DNA of 64,000 nt, from NCBI GenBank assembly GCA_021373115.1, contig JAJFTI010000036.1:76524-140523 (forward strand), written 5' to 3'. How positions within the stretch are numbered: the stretch's first letter is position 1; every line of letters starts with the position of its first letter. Position numbers and translations under genes: made by a program. A model generated the notes under the pieces. That model did no database searches, had not been told where the DNA came from, and worked only from the letters and a program-made list of their open reading frames with translations. Below are positions 1 to 8,146 of this stretch, piece by piece. Source of the stretch: Eubacteriales bacterium (GTDB taxonomy: Bacteria; Bacillota; Clostridia; Christensenellales; CAG-138).

Positions 1-1031
1 ACGCCCATCACGGTCATGCCCGATCCGTCATAGAATCCGTTCTGAATCAGCTCGTGGATGACCGCCGAAACCCCGCCCGCGCGGTAGAGATCTTCCACGT
101 GGTATGGGCCGGAAGGCGCGAGCCGGCAAAGGTTTGGCACCTTCGCGCTGATTTCGTTGATCAAATCGAGGTCGAGGGCAACCCCTGCCTCGCGCGCAAT
201 CGCGGTGAGATGCAGCACGGAATTGGTCGAGCAGCCGAGCGCCATATCGACGGCGAGCGCGTTGGCAAACGCCGTTTTCGTGAGAATCCGGGAAGGGCGG
301 ATGTCGCGGCGAACGAGTTCAACCGCCTGCATGCCCGCGTGTTTCGCCAGCCGGACACGCTCGGCATAGACCGCCGGAATCGTCCCGTTGCCGGGCAGCG
401 CCATACCGATTGCTTCGCTCAGGCACGCCATGGAGTTTGCCGTGAACATACCGCTGCAGGAGCCGCAGCCGGGGCACGCGTTGTCCTCGCAGTACGAAAG
501 CTCCGCCTCCGTCGCCTTGCCCGCCTTATAGGCGCCAACCGCCTCGAATACGCTGTTGAGGTCGAGGTGTTTTCCGTCGTCCGTCGGATAGGAGAGCATG
601 GGTCCCGCGGTGACGACCACGGCGGGCAAGTCGAGCCGCGCCGCCGCCATCAGCATGCCGGGGATGATCTTGTCGCAGCCGGGCAGGAAAACCATGCCGT
701 CAAAACGGTGCGCCTCGGCCATGATTTCGCATTCGTCCGCAATGATTTCGCGGCTCGCCAGCGAATAGCGCATGCCCGCGTGACCCATCGCGATGCCGTC
801 GCAAACGCCGATGGTGCCGAACTCAACCGGCGTGCCGCCCGCCATCCGGATTCCCGCCTTGACCGCCTCGGCCAGCTGATTTAAATGAAAGTGCCCGGGC
901 ACGATCTCACTTCTCGGGTTTGCTACGCCAATCAGGGGGCGATCCAGCTCCTCCCTGGTGTACCCCATCGCCCGAAACAGTGAGCGGTGCGGGGCGCGTT
1001 CCGCGTTTTGTTTCACTTCGTCGCTTCGCAT
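1..1031 (-). CDS. ilvD: Dihydroxy-acid dehydratase, 3' part outside window
   Basis: Dehydrates 2,3-dihydroxy-isovalerate and 2,3-dihydroxy-3-methylvalerate to the 2-keto acids, the third step of valine and isoleucine synthesis, in the cytosol with an iron-sulfur cluster. About 343 of the usual 550-560 residues lie inside the window; the reading frame is still open at base 1. Visible family motifs are the cluster cysteines in GVCDGIAM (Cys77), LPGCDKI (Cys119) and [11 protein letters not shown]. The start ATG at 1031 gives the normal N-terminus and lies 17 bases after the ilvB stop, preceded by a GGGGGAT Shine-Dalgarno. It is the last visible gene of the T-box controlled cimA-ilvB-ilvD operon. 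Identification is firm from the sequence; the role is known for the family. Confidence 0.96.
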   Translation of the reverse strand, partial: MRSDEVKQNAERAPHRSLFRAMGYTREELDRPLIGVANPRSEIVPGHFHLNQLAEAVKAGIRMAGGTPVEFGTIGVCDGIAMGHAGMRYSLASREIIADECEIMAEAHRFDGMVFLPGCDKIIPGMLMAAARLDLPAVVVTAGPMLSYPTDDGKHLDLNSVFEAVGAYKAGKATEAELSYCEDNACPGCGSCSGMFTANSMACLSEAIGMALPGNGTIPAVYAERVRLAKHAGMQAVELVRRDIRPSRILTKTAFANALAVDMALGCSTNSVLHLTAIAREAGVALDLDLINEISAKVPNLCRLAPSGPYHVEDLYRAGGVSAVIHELIQNGFYDGSGMTVMG

Positions 1032-1048
1032 ATGGTTTGATCCCCCTT

Positions 1049-2746
1049 TCAGCCCTGCGTATCGTGGTGTTCGTGCAGGATAAATTCCGTAATCGGTTTC
1101 CCCGGCGCAACCATTGGAGTCACCGTTTCGTCGCACCCAATCCGGCAGTCGATGACGGCCGGTTTGCGGGAGGCCAACGCAGCGGAAAGAGCCATACCAA
1201 ACTGGTCGATCGTACACACGTTGCTTCCGTGGATACCGTAGGCTTCCGCCAGTTTTGCAAAATCCGGCCCGCGGTCCAGATTGGTCTGCGAATACCGTTT
1301 CTGGTAAAACACGGTCTGCCACTGGCGAACCATGCCGAGCACGCCGTTGTTCATCACGAGCACAATCACGGGAATTGCGTAGTGCTCCATGGTCGCCAGC
1401 TCGTTGCAGTTCATGCGGAAGCTGCCGTCCCCGGAAATAAGAATCACCGTTCGATCCGGTTTCGCCAGCGCCGCGCCCATGGCGGCGCCCATGCCGTACC
1501 CCATTGTTCCAAATCCGCCGGAGGAGATGAACGTACCCGGCAAATCATAGTCGTAGTAGCGCGCCGCCCAGAGCTGATGCTGTCCTACGTCGGTCACGAT
1601 GATCGTGTCCTTTGGCGCCTGCGCGTACACCTCGCCAAGCACCGCTTTGGGCGAGAAGCCCTCGTTTCGCGCCGCGCGCACGGAAAGCTTAAGGGCTTGG
1701 AGCGAACCAAGCCAGCGCTCCCTCTCCTGCGTATCGATCTGCTGCGCTTCGAGCTGCGCGAGCAGATACAGCAGGATCTGTTTCACGTCGCCCAGCACAT
1801 GGTGCGCGGTGCGGACGTTCTTATTGATCTCCGCGGGATCGATGTCGATCTGAACGATCTTCGCGTTCTTCCCGAATTTTTGCGTATCCCCCGTCACGCG
1901 GTCGTTAAACCGGCTGCCGAGCGCGAGAATCAGCTCGCTTTGAGAAATCGCGGTGTTCGCCGCGCGCGTACCATGCATCCCCACAAGTCCGACGAAGTTC
2001 GCGTGCGTACTCGGAAATGCGCCAACACCCATCAGAGTTGTCCCAACGGGCGCTTTGAGCAGCTCTGAGAACCGCAGCAGTTCCGGCGAAGCGCCGGACT
2101 TGAGCACGCCGCCGCCGGCAAGCAGAAATACCCGCTGCGAAGAGCGGATCATGCCCGCGAGTTCATCAATCGCCCGTTTCGCCTCTTCGTGCAGGGCGGG
2201 CCGCTGCGGCCGCGCTTGCGGCATGGGTTCATATTCCGCCGTCTCCGCGGTCACGTTTTTGGGAATGTCCACAAGCACCGGCCCCGGCCTGCCCGACTGT
2301 GCGATTTGAAACGCCTCGCGCAGGATTCCGGCGAGCTCGCCGATGTCCTTTACGATGTAGTTGTGTTTCGTAATCGGCGTCGTGATGCCCGTGATGTCCG
2401 CCTCCTGAAAACTGTCCTTACCGATCAGGTTCACGTTGACGTTGCCCGTGATAAACACGACGGGAACGCTGTCCAGATACGCCGTCGCGATCCCGGTCAC
2501 AAGGTTCGTCGCCCCCGGGCCGGAGGTCGCGATGCAGACGCCGACCTTGCCGCTCGCGCGCGCATAACCGTCCGCCGCGTGCGCGGCGCCCTGTTCGTGC
2601 GAAGTCAAAACATGCCGGATCCGGTCGCTGTTTTGATAGAGTTCATCGTAGATATTGAGCACGGCGCCGCCCGGGTAGCCGAATACGGTATCGACCCCCT
2701 GTTCCACCAAACACTCCATCAGGATTTGCGCTCCTGTTAATTTCAT
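1049..2746 (-). CDS. ilvB: Acetolactate synthase, large (catalytic) subunit
   Basis: A thiamine-diphosphate and FAD enzyme that condenses pyruvate with pyruvate or 2-ketobutyrate, the first common step of valine, leucine and isoleucine synthesis. The 565-residue product has the standard three domains: the N-terminal ThDP-pyrimidine domain with catalytic Glu51 ([13 protein letters not shown]), a central FAD/Rossmann domain, and the C-terminal ThDP-diphosphate domain with [12 protein letters not shown]. The ATG at 2746 was chosen over upstream in-frame codons because it follows AAAGGGGG at good spacing and begins with the usual MKLTGAQI. It sits between cimA and ilvD in one transcription unit. 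No gene for the small regulatory subunit IlvN follows, which is unusual; it may be elsewhere, or this enzyme may act alone. Confidence 0.95.
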   Translation of the reverse strand: MKLTGAQILMECLVEQGVDTVFGYPGGAVLNIYDELYQNSDRIRHVLTSHEQGAAHAADGYARASGKVGVCIATSGPGATNLVTGIATAYLDSVPVVFITGNVNVNLIGKDSFQEADITGITTPITKHNYIVKDIGELAGILREAFQIAQSGRPGPVLVDIPKNVTAETAEYEPMPQARPQRPALHEEAKRAIDELAGMIRSSQRVFLLAGGGVLKSGASPELLRFSELLKAPVGTTLMGVGAFPSTHANFVGLVGMHGTRAANTAISQSELILALGSRFNDRVTGDTQKFGKNAKIVQIDIDPAEINKNVRTAHHVLGDVKQILLYLLAQLEAQQIDTQERERWLGSLQALKLSVRAARNEGFSPKAVLGEVYAQAPKDTIIVTDVGQHQLWAARYYDYDLPGTFISSGGFGTMGYGMGAAMGAALAKPDRTVILISGDGSFRMNCNELATMEHYAIPVIVLVMNNGVLGMVRQWQTVFYQKRYSQTNLDRGPDFAKLAEAYGIHGSNVCTIDQFGMALSAALASRKPAVIDCRIGCDETVTPMVAPGKPITEFILHEHHDTQG

Positions 2747-2780
2747 ATGTATACCCCCTTTGAAAGGCGTTCCTTTTCCG

Positions 2781-4385
2781 TTACGCGGTTTCCGTTCGCG
2801 GCGCGGCATTTTCCGCGCAGCGCCGCGATTTGAGCAGCTTATAGTCGATGGAGTCCATCAGCGCCCGACAGCTTGCCTCCATGATATCCACCGCTACGCC
2901 GACCGTCGTCCAGTACTCCTTCCCATCCGTGGACTCAATGAGCACCCGCACCGTCGCCGCCGTCGCGCTCTCGCTGTCGAGCACGCGTACTTTGTAGTCC
3001 GTCAGCCGTATCTCGCCGATTTCGGGGTAGAATACCTCCAGCGCCTTTCGCAACGCGCCGTCGATGGCGTTGACCGGCCCTGCGCCCTCCGCCGCCGTAA
3101 TCTCGAGCCGGTCGCCAACAAGAACCTTAATCGTCGCGCAAGCGGGTTTCTTCTTCCGGTCGCTCTGGGGTTCGTCTACCACGCTGAGCATCTGCAGTTC
3201 GAAGAACTTCGGCCTGGTTCCGAGCAGTTTTCTTACCTCCAGCTCAAAGGACGGTTCCGCGCCTTCAAACTGATACCCCTGATGCTCCATGTGCTTGACC
3301 ATGTCGATGATCATTGCCGCCTCCGGAGACTCCTTTTGAATCTCCGGGTAGAATGCGCGCACCTTTTCGAGAATCGCGCTCCGGCCCGCCACTTCGCTCA
3401 TCAGGATCTTCCGGCTGTTGCCGACGCGTTCCGGCGAAACGTGCTCGAAGGTCGCGGTATTTTTCACCACGCCGTCCACATGCATGCCGCCTTTGTGGGA
3501 AAACGCGTTCTGACCCACATAGGGCGTTCCGCGGTGTACGCTGATATTCGAAATTTCGGCCACCTCATGAACCGTACTGGTAAGTCGTCCCAGCGCTTTG
3601 GGCGAAATGCAGTCGTAGTCCTGTTTGAGCTGGAGGTTTGCCAGCACCGTCGCGAGATTCGCGTTTCCGCAGCGCTCGCCAAAGCCAACGAGCGTTCCCT
3701 GCACATGGCTTGCCCCCGCGCCAACCGCGAGCACGCTGTTTGCAACCGCCATACCGCCGTCGTCGTGCGCATGAATTCCTACGGCAACGGGAAACCGCTC
3801 GCACACGAGCTTCGTTACGCGCTGCACCTCGTCCGGAAAGCTGCCGCCGTTTGTGTCGCAGAGGCAGAGGCAGTCCGCGCCCGCCGCATGTGCCGCGCGC
3901 AGCGTTTCCAGTGCATAGGCGGGATTCGCGCGGTACCCGTCGAAGAAGTGCTCCGCGTCGTAGACGACCTCTTTGCCTTTTTCCTTCAGGTAGCGAACGG
4001 TATCCGTAATCATTGCGAGGTTTTCCGAAAGTTCCGCGCGCAGGATATCCGTCACGTGAATATCCCAGGATTTCCCAAAGATCGTAACGCAGCCTGTACC
4101 CGCCGCGAGCAGCGAGCAAAGATTCTGGTCTTCCTCCGCGGGCGTGTGCTTTTTTCGCGTCGCGCCAAAGGCGGTCACCTTCGCATGGCCAAGCGGCTGA
4201 CGGCGCAGCAGCTCGAAAAACTCCATATCCTTCGGGTTGGAGCCGGGATTCCCCGCCTCGATATAATCCACGCCAAGCTCGTCGAGAATTCGCGCGATTT
4301 TCAGTTTATCCTGAACGGAAAACGAAATGCCAACGCTCTGCGCGCCGTCGCGCAGCGTCGAATCCAATAGAAATACCTTTTTCAT
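2781..4385 (-). CDS. cimA: Citramalate synthase
   Basis: Condenses acetyl-CoA and pyruvate to (R)-citramalate, opening the threonine-independent route to 2-ketobutyrate and isoleucine. The 534-residue protein has the DRE-TIM metallolyase barrel: DSTLRDGAQS near the N-terminus (Asp8, Arg12, Asp13), the metal-binding GIHAHDD motif near residue 210, FGERCGNAN, and a C-terminal LeuA-type allosteric domain from about residue 400 that normally senses isoleucine. Length and motifs fit the CimA-type subgroup better than LeuA or homocitrate synthase; that choice is from memory of the family. The start follows GGAGGCTGAAGG. It is the first gene after the T-box leader, so transcription should rise when charged tRNA runs low. 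Confidence 0.9.
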   Translation of the reverse strand: MKKVFLLDSTLRDGAQSVGISFSVQDKLKIARILDELGVDYIEAGNPGSNPKDMEFFELLRRQPLGHAKVTAFGATRKKHTPAEEDQNLCSLLAAGTGCVTIFGKSWDIHVTDILRAELSENLAMITDTVRYLKEKGKEVVYDAEHFFDGYRANPAYALETLRAAHAAGADCLCLCDTNGGSFPDEVQRVTKLVCERFPVAVGIHAHDDGGMAVANSVLAVGAGASHVQGTLVGFGERCGNANLATVLANLQLKQDYDCISPKALGRLTSTVHEVAEISNISVHRGTPYVGQNAFSHKGGMHVDGVVKNTATFEHVSPERVGNSRKILMSEVAGRSAILEKVRAFYPEIQKESPEAAMIIDMVKHMEHQGYQFEGAEPSFELEVRKLLGTRPKFFELQMLSVVDEPQSDRKKKPACATIKVLVGDRLEITAAEGAGPVNAIDGALRKALEVFYPEIGEIRLTDYKVRVLDSESATAATVRVLIESTDGKEYWTTVGVAVDIMEASCRALMDSIDYKLLKSRRCAENAAPRTETA

Positions 4386-4440
4386 CCTTCAGCCTCCGTA
4401 ATCGTTGCCTGCGGGGCGGTTTCGCCCGTCCTGTAAATTC

Positions 4441-4740
4441 CTGGGAAAACAAAAAATCCCCGTCTCTTGTTTGAGACGGGGATATAATCCTCGCGGTACC
4501 ACTCAATTTGATCCTGCGATATCCGTATTCTTATCGATATACGGGTATACGCGGCGATCCACTCGTCAGGTTCTAACAAACCCTGGCAGGTAACGGTGCC
4601 TTCCGTAATACGCTTACTCTGCTTCAGCGTCTATGCTCGGGAGGGATCCGCTGCCCGCGTCATCACCGGTTTTCACCAACCACCGGCTCTCTGCGGATGA
4701 TTTTGCTGACAGCATGTCTCTTTCAACGCATTTATAAAAC
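4441..4740 (-). promoter_or_regulatory. T-box leader, probably tRNA-Ile specific
   Basis: Read on the minus strand, the cimA leader contains the T-box sequence TGGTACCGCG (4492-4501), a distal stem I loop CCGGTGGTTGGTGAAAACCGG-like element around 4661-4687, and a factor-independent terminator that competes with the antiterminator. The candidate specifier is ATC (Ile) at 4645-4647, placed just before CCTCCCGAGC, which matches the usual layout of the specifier loop. This fits an isoleucine-making operon. T-box class is firm; the specifier assignment is by eye and CTC (Leu) one step downstream is the main alternative. Confidence 0.88.
4450..4482 (-). terminator. T-box attenuator terminator
   Basis: Minus-strand hairpin ATCCCCGTCTC / GAGACGGGGAT followed by six T residues. 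The 5' arm lies just after the T-box sequence, so it can be captured by the antiterminator when uncharged tRNA binds. Confidence 0.9.
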
Positions 4741-4757
4741 AATATGAAATTTGCGTC

Positions 4758-4787
4758 ATGTTAGCACACCGCATTTGTTATTGTCAA
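4758..4787 (-). promoter_or_regulatory. Promoter of the cimA-ilvB-ilvD leader
   Basis: Minus strand TTGACA (4782-4787), 18-base spacer, TAACAT (4758-4763) with an upstream TGC. The start of transcription would fall near 4750, right before the T-box stem I. Confidence 0.75.
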
Positions 4788-4941
4788 GTGATTTTTCTCA
4801 GAAAACGTTGGATGCCCGTTATAATCAACCGGGTGTTGCATTACGCGCCATCCTATGCAGGCCGCGGAGAACGCGGGGCGTTTCGTACGGAACGCCAGCC
4901 TGTCAAAAATACCGGGGGGCGTCTTCCTGCGGAGCGGCTGC

Positions 4942-5223
4942 TTACCGATTGAAGAAAAAGGTCAGAATGAACAGCGCAATTCCCAGAATGGAAACCAGAA
5001 GGTGTTTCGTCGTCCCGTTTTTATAATAGAGCCACGCAAACACGCCGGTCAGCGCAAGCGGCAGCAGAAGCCCGATCAATTTCGGCAGCGTCGTACCCGC
5101 CGACCCATCCGCTTGTATCTGCATGACAATCGGGTCCGGCAGAAGGATCAGCCCCGCCGTAAAAAGCGCCACGGCCGCTATCCCGATGACAAGTACTGCG
5201 ATCCGTTTTGTTTTTAGATTCAT
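4942..5223 (-). CDS. Small membrane protein, DUF1648/SdpI-like
   Basis: A 93-residue protein with three predicted membrane spans (about residues 8-28, 45-66 and 73-91). Between the first two lies LPDPIVMQIQADGSAG followed by a lysine, which resembles the DUF1648 motif (LP..IP.H....G.......K) of SdpI-type immunity and membrane proteins. The family includes bacteriocin-immunity proteins, but the role here is unknown. It stands alone on the minus strand between the T-box promoter and a small plus-strand gene. The start ATG at 5223 follows AAAGGAG at normal spacing. Membrane nature is clear; the family link is moderate. Confidence 0.7.
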   Translation of the reverse strand: MNLKTKRIAVLVIGIAAVALFTAGLILLPDPIVMQIQADGSAGTTLPKLIGLLLPLALTGVFAWLYYKNGTTKHLLVSILGIALFILTFFFNR

Positions 5224-5365
5224 GTTAAACTCCTTTGATTGCGTTTGATTGTAAATTTTCGCCGTTTTTTAATTATAACTGTTTTTACGCGTCTTGCGCA
5301 ATTTCGCAAAAAAAAGTATACTCAACGGCGGGAAAGATTCCCCCACGCGAAAGGATGTGAACCAC

Positions 5366-5563
5366 ATGAAGCGATTTCTCCCGCGAGAGAAGATGGGCAA
5401 ACGCGATAAGCGCGCGCTGGACGAGAAAAAGCGAGTCACCTGGAATGGGATTAACCCGGCTACGCAAAAGATGGAAAGCAAACGAATCTACAACAGAAAA
5501 CAATCCCCGCGCTGGTACGAAGACGACCACACGGGGATTGTTCTTTTTTGCTGTCTTTCCTGA
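5366..5563 (+). CDS. Conserved small basic protein of unknown function
   Basis: A 65-residue, strongly basic protein (MKRFLPREKM...; KKRVTWNGINP; KIYNRK-like block) of a kind I recall as recurrent in Clostridia; no function is known to me. The ATG at 5366 is preferred over an in-frame ATG at 5294 because AAAGGATG lies 8 bases upstream. The last dozen codons and the stop are built into a terminator hairpin, so the C-terminal residues (HTGIVLFCCLS) may be dictated by the RNA element rather than by protein function. It is transcribed towards the MFS gene, which is on the other strand. Confidence 0.6.
   Translation: MKRFLPREKMGKRDKRALDEKKRVTWNGINPATQKMESKRIYNRKQSPRWYEDDHTGIVLFCCLS
5501..5549. 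terminator. Bidirectional terminator inside a small ORF end
   Basis: Arms CAATCCCCG (5501-5509) and CGGGGATTG (5532-5540), followed on the plus strand by TTCTTTTTT and on the minus strand by TTTTC after the arm. It can end the small plus-strand gene and the minus-strand MFS gene. Confidence 0.65.
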
Positions 5564-5588
5564 ACCCCTCCGCCGGGGCGCGTTCGGG

Positions 5589-6854
5589 CTAATCCGCCGC
5601 TTCCGGCAGCGCCGCCAACTCTTTCTCCGCCGCGGGTTTTTCATCCAGCGAGCGAATGGAGGGCAGGGACATCATGAGCAGTGAAATCCCCATCACGAGC
5701 AGTCCCGAAATCAGAAACCATGTATGCACGCCGATGACCTCCGCAAACGCGCCGGAGAGCATCAGCCCAACCGGCATCGCAAGCGACATCATGCTCATGG
5801 AAAGCGAAAACACGCGCCCGAGACATTCCGGCGCAACCCGCTCTTGAAACAGCGCGGTCTGCACGCCGTGGAACGGCGCGGCAAATCCCATTGCCACACA
5901 GAGCGCGGCAAATCCGGCAAAACCGCTCGCCGGCAGCAAACCGGAAGCCGTCAGTCCCGTGCCCATAAGCAGAACGGAATACCCCAGCGTCCGCGTCCGC
6001 CTTTTAAAACCGCCCCAGGCGCCGAGCACCAGCCCGCCAGCCAGCATGCCGGCGGAAAAAGCCGTCTCCGCGATGGCCGCGTGGGTGGTCGTTCCGCCAA
6101 AGTAGCCCATGCTCATGAGCGGAAACAGCGCGTTGATCGGCATGAACACGAGCATATACAGCGTTGCGATGAGCACCAGCGTAAAAAGGCCCTTCTGTGT
6201 GCGGATCGCGCAGTAACCGTCCTTGAGTTCCGCAAAAAAGCTTGTCTTCGCCTCCGTCTCCGCCTTGGCCAGCTTGGGTATGGCAATTCCGGCGACGAAT
6301 GCGGACGCGATGACCGCGCCAAGCACATCCAACCCAACGATTGCCGAAAGGTGCCAGCGCGAATAGAGCACCGCGCTAAGCGCCGGACTGACCAAAAAGC
6401 TGATGGACTGAATCGACGAACTGTACCCCGCGCATTTCGTCAGCTGATCCTCCGGAACGAGCAGCGGGGTCACCGCCGACATGGCGGGCGAATAGAACGC
6501 CCCGCCCAGACTGCGCAGGAACAATATGCCGAGCACGACCCAAACCGGCGGCTCAAGCCGCAGCGCAACGAGCGCAAGCGCAACGCCGGACAGCGCAATG
6601 AACAGGTCCGAACCGATCATCACGAATTTTCGGTTCCAGCGGTCCACCCAAACGCCAATGAACGGCCCGAGCGCCGCCTGCGGCAGAAATCCGAAGAACG
6701 TTGCCAGCGAAAGCACAAGCGCGGAGCCGGTTCGCTCCGTGAGGTAAAAAATCAGGGTCATCTGCAGGATTCCGCTTGTAACAAGCGAAACCGCCTGCCC
6801 GGACAGTATCGTGAAATAGCGTCGCTTCCAGTTGTTTTGCTGCTTCAGAGTCAT
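5589..6854 (-). CDS. MFS drug exporter, macrolide-efflux (MefA) type
   Basis: A 421-residue major facilitator protein with about twelve membrane spans, of the DHA3/MefA type that exports macrolides and related drugs by proton antiport. Visible are the loop 2-3 motif GVWVDRWNRKFVM, the acidic TM5-region pattern, and a repeat of the motif as GGFKRRTRTLG between TM8 and TM9 region. The ATG at 6854 follows AAAGGAAATTTAAGAT. Its transcript starts about 300 bases upstream and carries the leader peptide at 7102-7128 and two terminator hairpins. That context suggests induction by a ribosome-targeting drug. The substrate is inferred, not shown; other MFS drug exporters share the fold. Confidence 0.85.
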   Translation of the reverse strand: MTLKQQNNWKRRYFTILSGQAVSLVTSGILQMTLIFYLTERTGSALVLSLATFFGFLPQAALGPFIGVWVDRWNRKFVMIGSDLFIALSGVALALVALRLEPPVWVVLGILFLRSLGGAFYSPAMSAVTPLLVPEDQLTKCAGYSSSIQSISFLVSPALSAVLYSRWHLSAIVGLDVLGAVIASAFVAGIAIPKLAKAETEAKTSFFAELKDGYCAIRTQKGLFTLVLIATLYMLVFMPINALFPLMSMGYFGGTTTHAAIAETAFSAGMLAGGLVLGAWGGFKRRTRTLGYSVLLMGTGLTASGLLPASGFAGFAALCVAMGFAAPFHGVQTALFQERVAPECLGRVFSLSMSMMSLAMPVGLMLSGAFAEVIGVHTWFLISGLLVMGISLLMMSLPSIRSLDEKPAAEKELAALPEAAD

Positions 6855-6934
6855 ATCTTAAATTTCCTTTCTGTATTCCGTTTCTATTTTGAAAGTCTTC
6901 GTGTTTTCCGGACGGTTCGTTCGCATACGCCCGA

Positions 6935-6967
6935 ATAAAACAACGACAGGCCCTTTTTGCCTGCCGT
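6935..6967 (-). terminator. Second leader hairpin before the MFS gene
   Basis: Minus strand ACGGCAGGC (6959-6967), loop AAAAAGG, GCCTGTCGT (6943-6951), then TGTTTTAT. Nine base pairs with one G-U. It lies about 90 bases before the exporter start and looks like a second attenuation point. Confidence 0.6.
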
Positions 6968-7040
6968 CTTGCGCGCGTTGAATCATAAGCCGAAAACCCG
7001 GCGTCGGAAAAACCGCGCCGCGCCTGTACCCGTATTCGCA

Positions 7041-7099
7041 CATTCGCCATTCGGACAACACAAAAAAAGCCACCCCGGCTTCTAGCCGTCAAGAAGCTG
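7041..7099 (-). promoter_or_regulatory. Attenuator with alternative pairings behind the leader peptide
   Basis: Minus strand AGAAGCC (7077-7083), loop GGGGT, GGCTTTT (7065-7071) and more T residues form a terminator. Its 5' arm can instead pair as AGAAGC with GCTTCT at 7092-7097, just after the leader stop codon. In addition, the last codons of the leader (7105-7117) are complementary to 7041-7054 with a single bulge. Such mutually exclusive stems around a short coding region are typical of translation-dependent attenuation. Pairings were read by eye. Confidence 0.65.
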
Positions 7100-7101
7100 A
7101 T

Positions 7102-7128
7102 TTACCGAATGCGAATGTAATAATGCAT
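7102..7128 (-). CDS. Regulatory leader peptide MHYYIRIR
   Basis: An eight-codon ORF (Met-His-Tyr-Tyr-Ile-Arg-Ile-Arg, stop TAA) with an excellent Shine-Dalgarno, AGGAG six bases before the ATG, and its own promoter. The end Arg6-Ile7-Arg8 matches in spacing and position the Arg-x-Arg stalling motif of the ErmD leader peptide (MTHSMRLR) and the MsrD leader. It is the first ORF of the transcript that reaches the MFS exporter. Inferred role: a macrolide or ketolide bound in the ribosome tunnel stalls translation here, changes the downstream fold and lets transcription continue. Translation itself is not proven. Confidence 0.75.
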   Translation of the reverse strand: MHYYIRIR

Positions 7129-7156
7129 AACTTGCTCCTGAATTACGAATGAATTG

Positions 7157-7185
7157 AGTATATCATCCGGCCTGCCGAAACACAA
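7157..7185 (-). promoter_or_regulatory. Promoter of leader peptide and MFS exporter
   Basis: Minus strand TTGTGT (7180-7185), 17-base spacer, TATACT (7157-7162). Transcription would begin near 7150, about 20 bases before the leader ATG. Confidence 0.65.
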
Positions 7186-7220
7186 GCCTATTCTTCGCGC
7201 GGCAGCCGTTTGGAAAGCGG

Positions 7221-7988
7221 CTACGACCGTTCGTATTTTGCTATGATCTCCTTTACGACCTCGCCTGCGAGTATAAAACCCGCGACCGGAGGAACGAACG
7301 AAACGCTGCCCGGGACCTGCCTGCGCACAGTGCATTTTCGTTTCGTTCCCGGCGGGCAAACACAGTTCGTTTTGCAGCTGATCTCCAGATCATCCAGCGG
7401 CTGAATCGACTCCTCCCGCGAGTATACGACCTTGAGCGCAGGAATCCCGCGCGCTTTGAGTTCCTTTCGCATGACCCGCGCAAGCGGACAGACGGAGGTC
7501 TTATAGATATCGGCAACCTCCAGCCGCGTGGGATCGAGCTTGTTGCCCGCGCCCATGCAGCTGATAACCGGCACGTGCGCGGCATATGCGCGTTCAATCA
7601 GGACAAGTTTGCTGGAAACGGTGTCAATCGCGTCGATGATTGCGTCGTAAACGCCCAGATCGAATTCCTCCGCGTTCTCCGCCGCGTAGAAGCACTCGTG
7701 CGCAAGGACAAGGCAGCGCGGGTTGATCTCCAATATCCGCTCCTTCATGACCTCGACCTTTTTGCGGCCAATGGTCTTGTGGGTTGCGATGAGCTGGCGA
7801 TTGATGTTCGTCAGGCAAACCTTGTCGTCGTCGAACAGGTCGATCGCGCCGACACCCGCGCGCGCAATCGCCTCCGCCGCGAAACTGCCGACCCCGCCTA
7901 TCCCGAAGATTGCAACGCGCGCACCGGCAAGCGCGTTCATGGCAGATTTTCCTAGCAGAATCTCCGTTCGGGAAAACTCGTTGAGCAT
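7221..7988 (-). CDS. tcdA: tRNA threonylcarbamoyladenosine dehydratase
   Basis: ThiF/E1-like ATP-dependent enzyme that converts t6A at position 37 of tRNAs to the cyclic form ct6A. The 255-residue product shows the nucleotide-binding FGIGGVGSFAAE (residues 28-39), the adenylation Asp in DLFDDDKVCLTNINRQ, and the family pattern NCVCPPGTKRKC near the C-terminus, a cysteine-rich segment that suggests metal binding. Length and motifs match the TcdA/YgdL family rather than MoeB or ThiF. The ATG follows GAAAGGAACGCAT. It is divergent from the Rrf2 regulator and lies upstream of the exporter leader, with its own short unit. Confidence 0.88.
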   Translation of the reverse strand: MLNEFSRTEILLGKSAMNALAGARVAIFGIGGVGSFAAEAIARAGVGAIDLFDDDKVCLTNINRQLIATHKTIGRKKVEVMKERILEINPRCLVLAHECFYAAENAEEFDLGVYDAIIDAIDTVSSKLVLIERAYAAHVPVISCMGAGNKLDPTRLEVADIYKTSVCPLARVMRKELKARGIPALKVVYSREESIQPLDDLEISCKTNCVCPPGTKRKCTVRRQVPGSVSFVPPVAGFILAGEVVKEIIAKYERS

Positions 7989-8075
7989 ATGCGTTCCTTT
8001 CGCTTCCGGGCGCGTTCATTTCTCTGGAATCATACCGCCAAACCCGGTCCGCGTCAACCGCGCATCGATCCGGTC

Positions 8076-8104
8076 TTGACAAGCATTTCACCACAATATA
8101 TTAT
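8076..8104 (+). promoter_or_regulatory. Promoter of the Rrf2 regulator
   Basis: TTGACA (8076-8081), 17-base spacer, TATTAT (8099-8104): close to consensus. The stretch TATAAAACATA at 8102-8112 overlaps the -10 and recurs in the cysK control region, so it may be an operator for autoregulation. Confidence 0.85.
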
Positions 8105-8146
8105 AAAACATAGCATTTTTATATGGAATGAGGCTCGACATCGTCT

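Noticed and set aside
54..884. Long plus-strand open frame opposite ilvD
   Set aside because: It is the GC-rich antisense shadow of ilvD; composition is Arg/His-rich, and no Shine-Dalgarno or family motif is present. The same applies to long antisense frames over ilvB, cimA, tex, fucI, hppA and others.
6858..7073. 71-codon minus-strand frame between leader peptide and exporter
   Set aside because: It lacks a Shine-Dalgarno and overlaps the hairpins of the attenuator; a RIR tripeptide in an overlapping frame has no ribosome-binding site.
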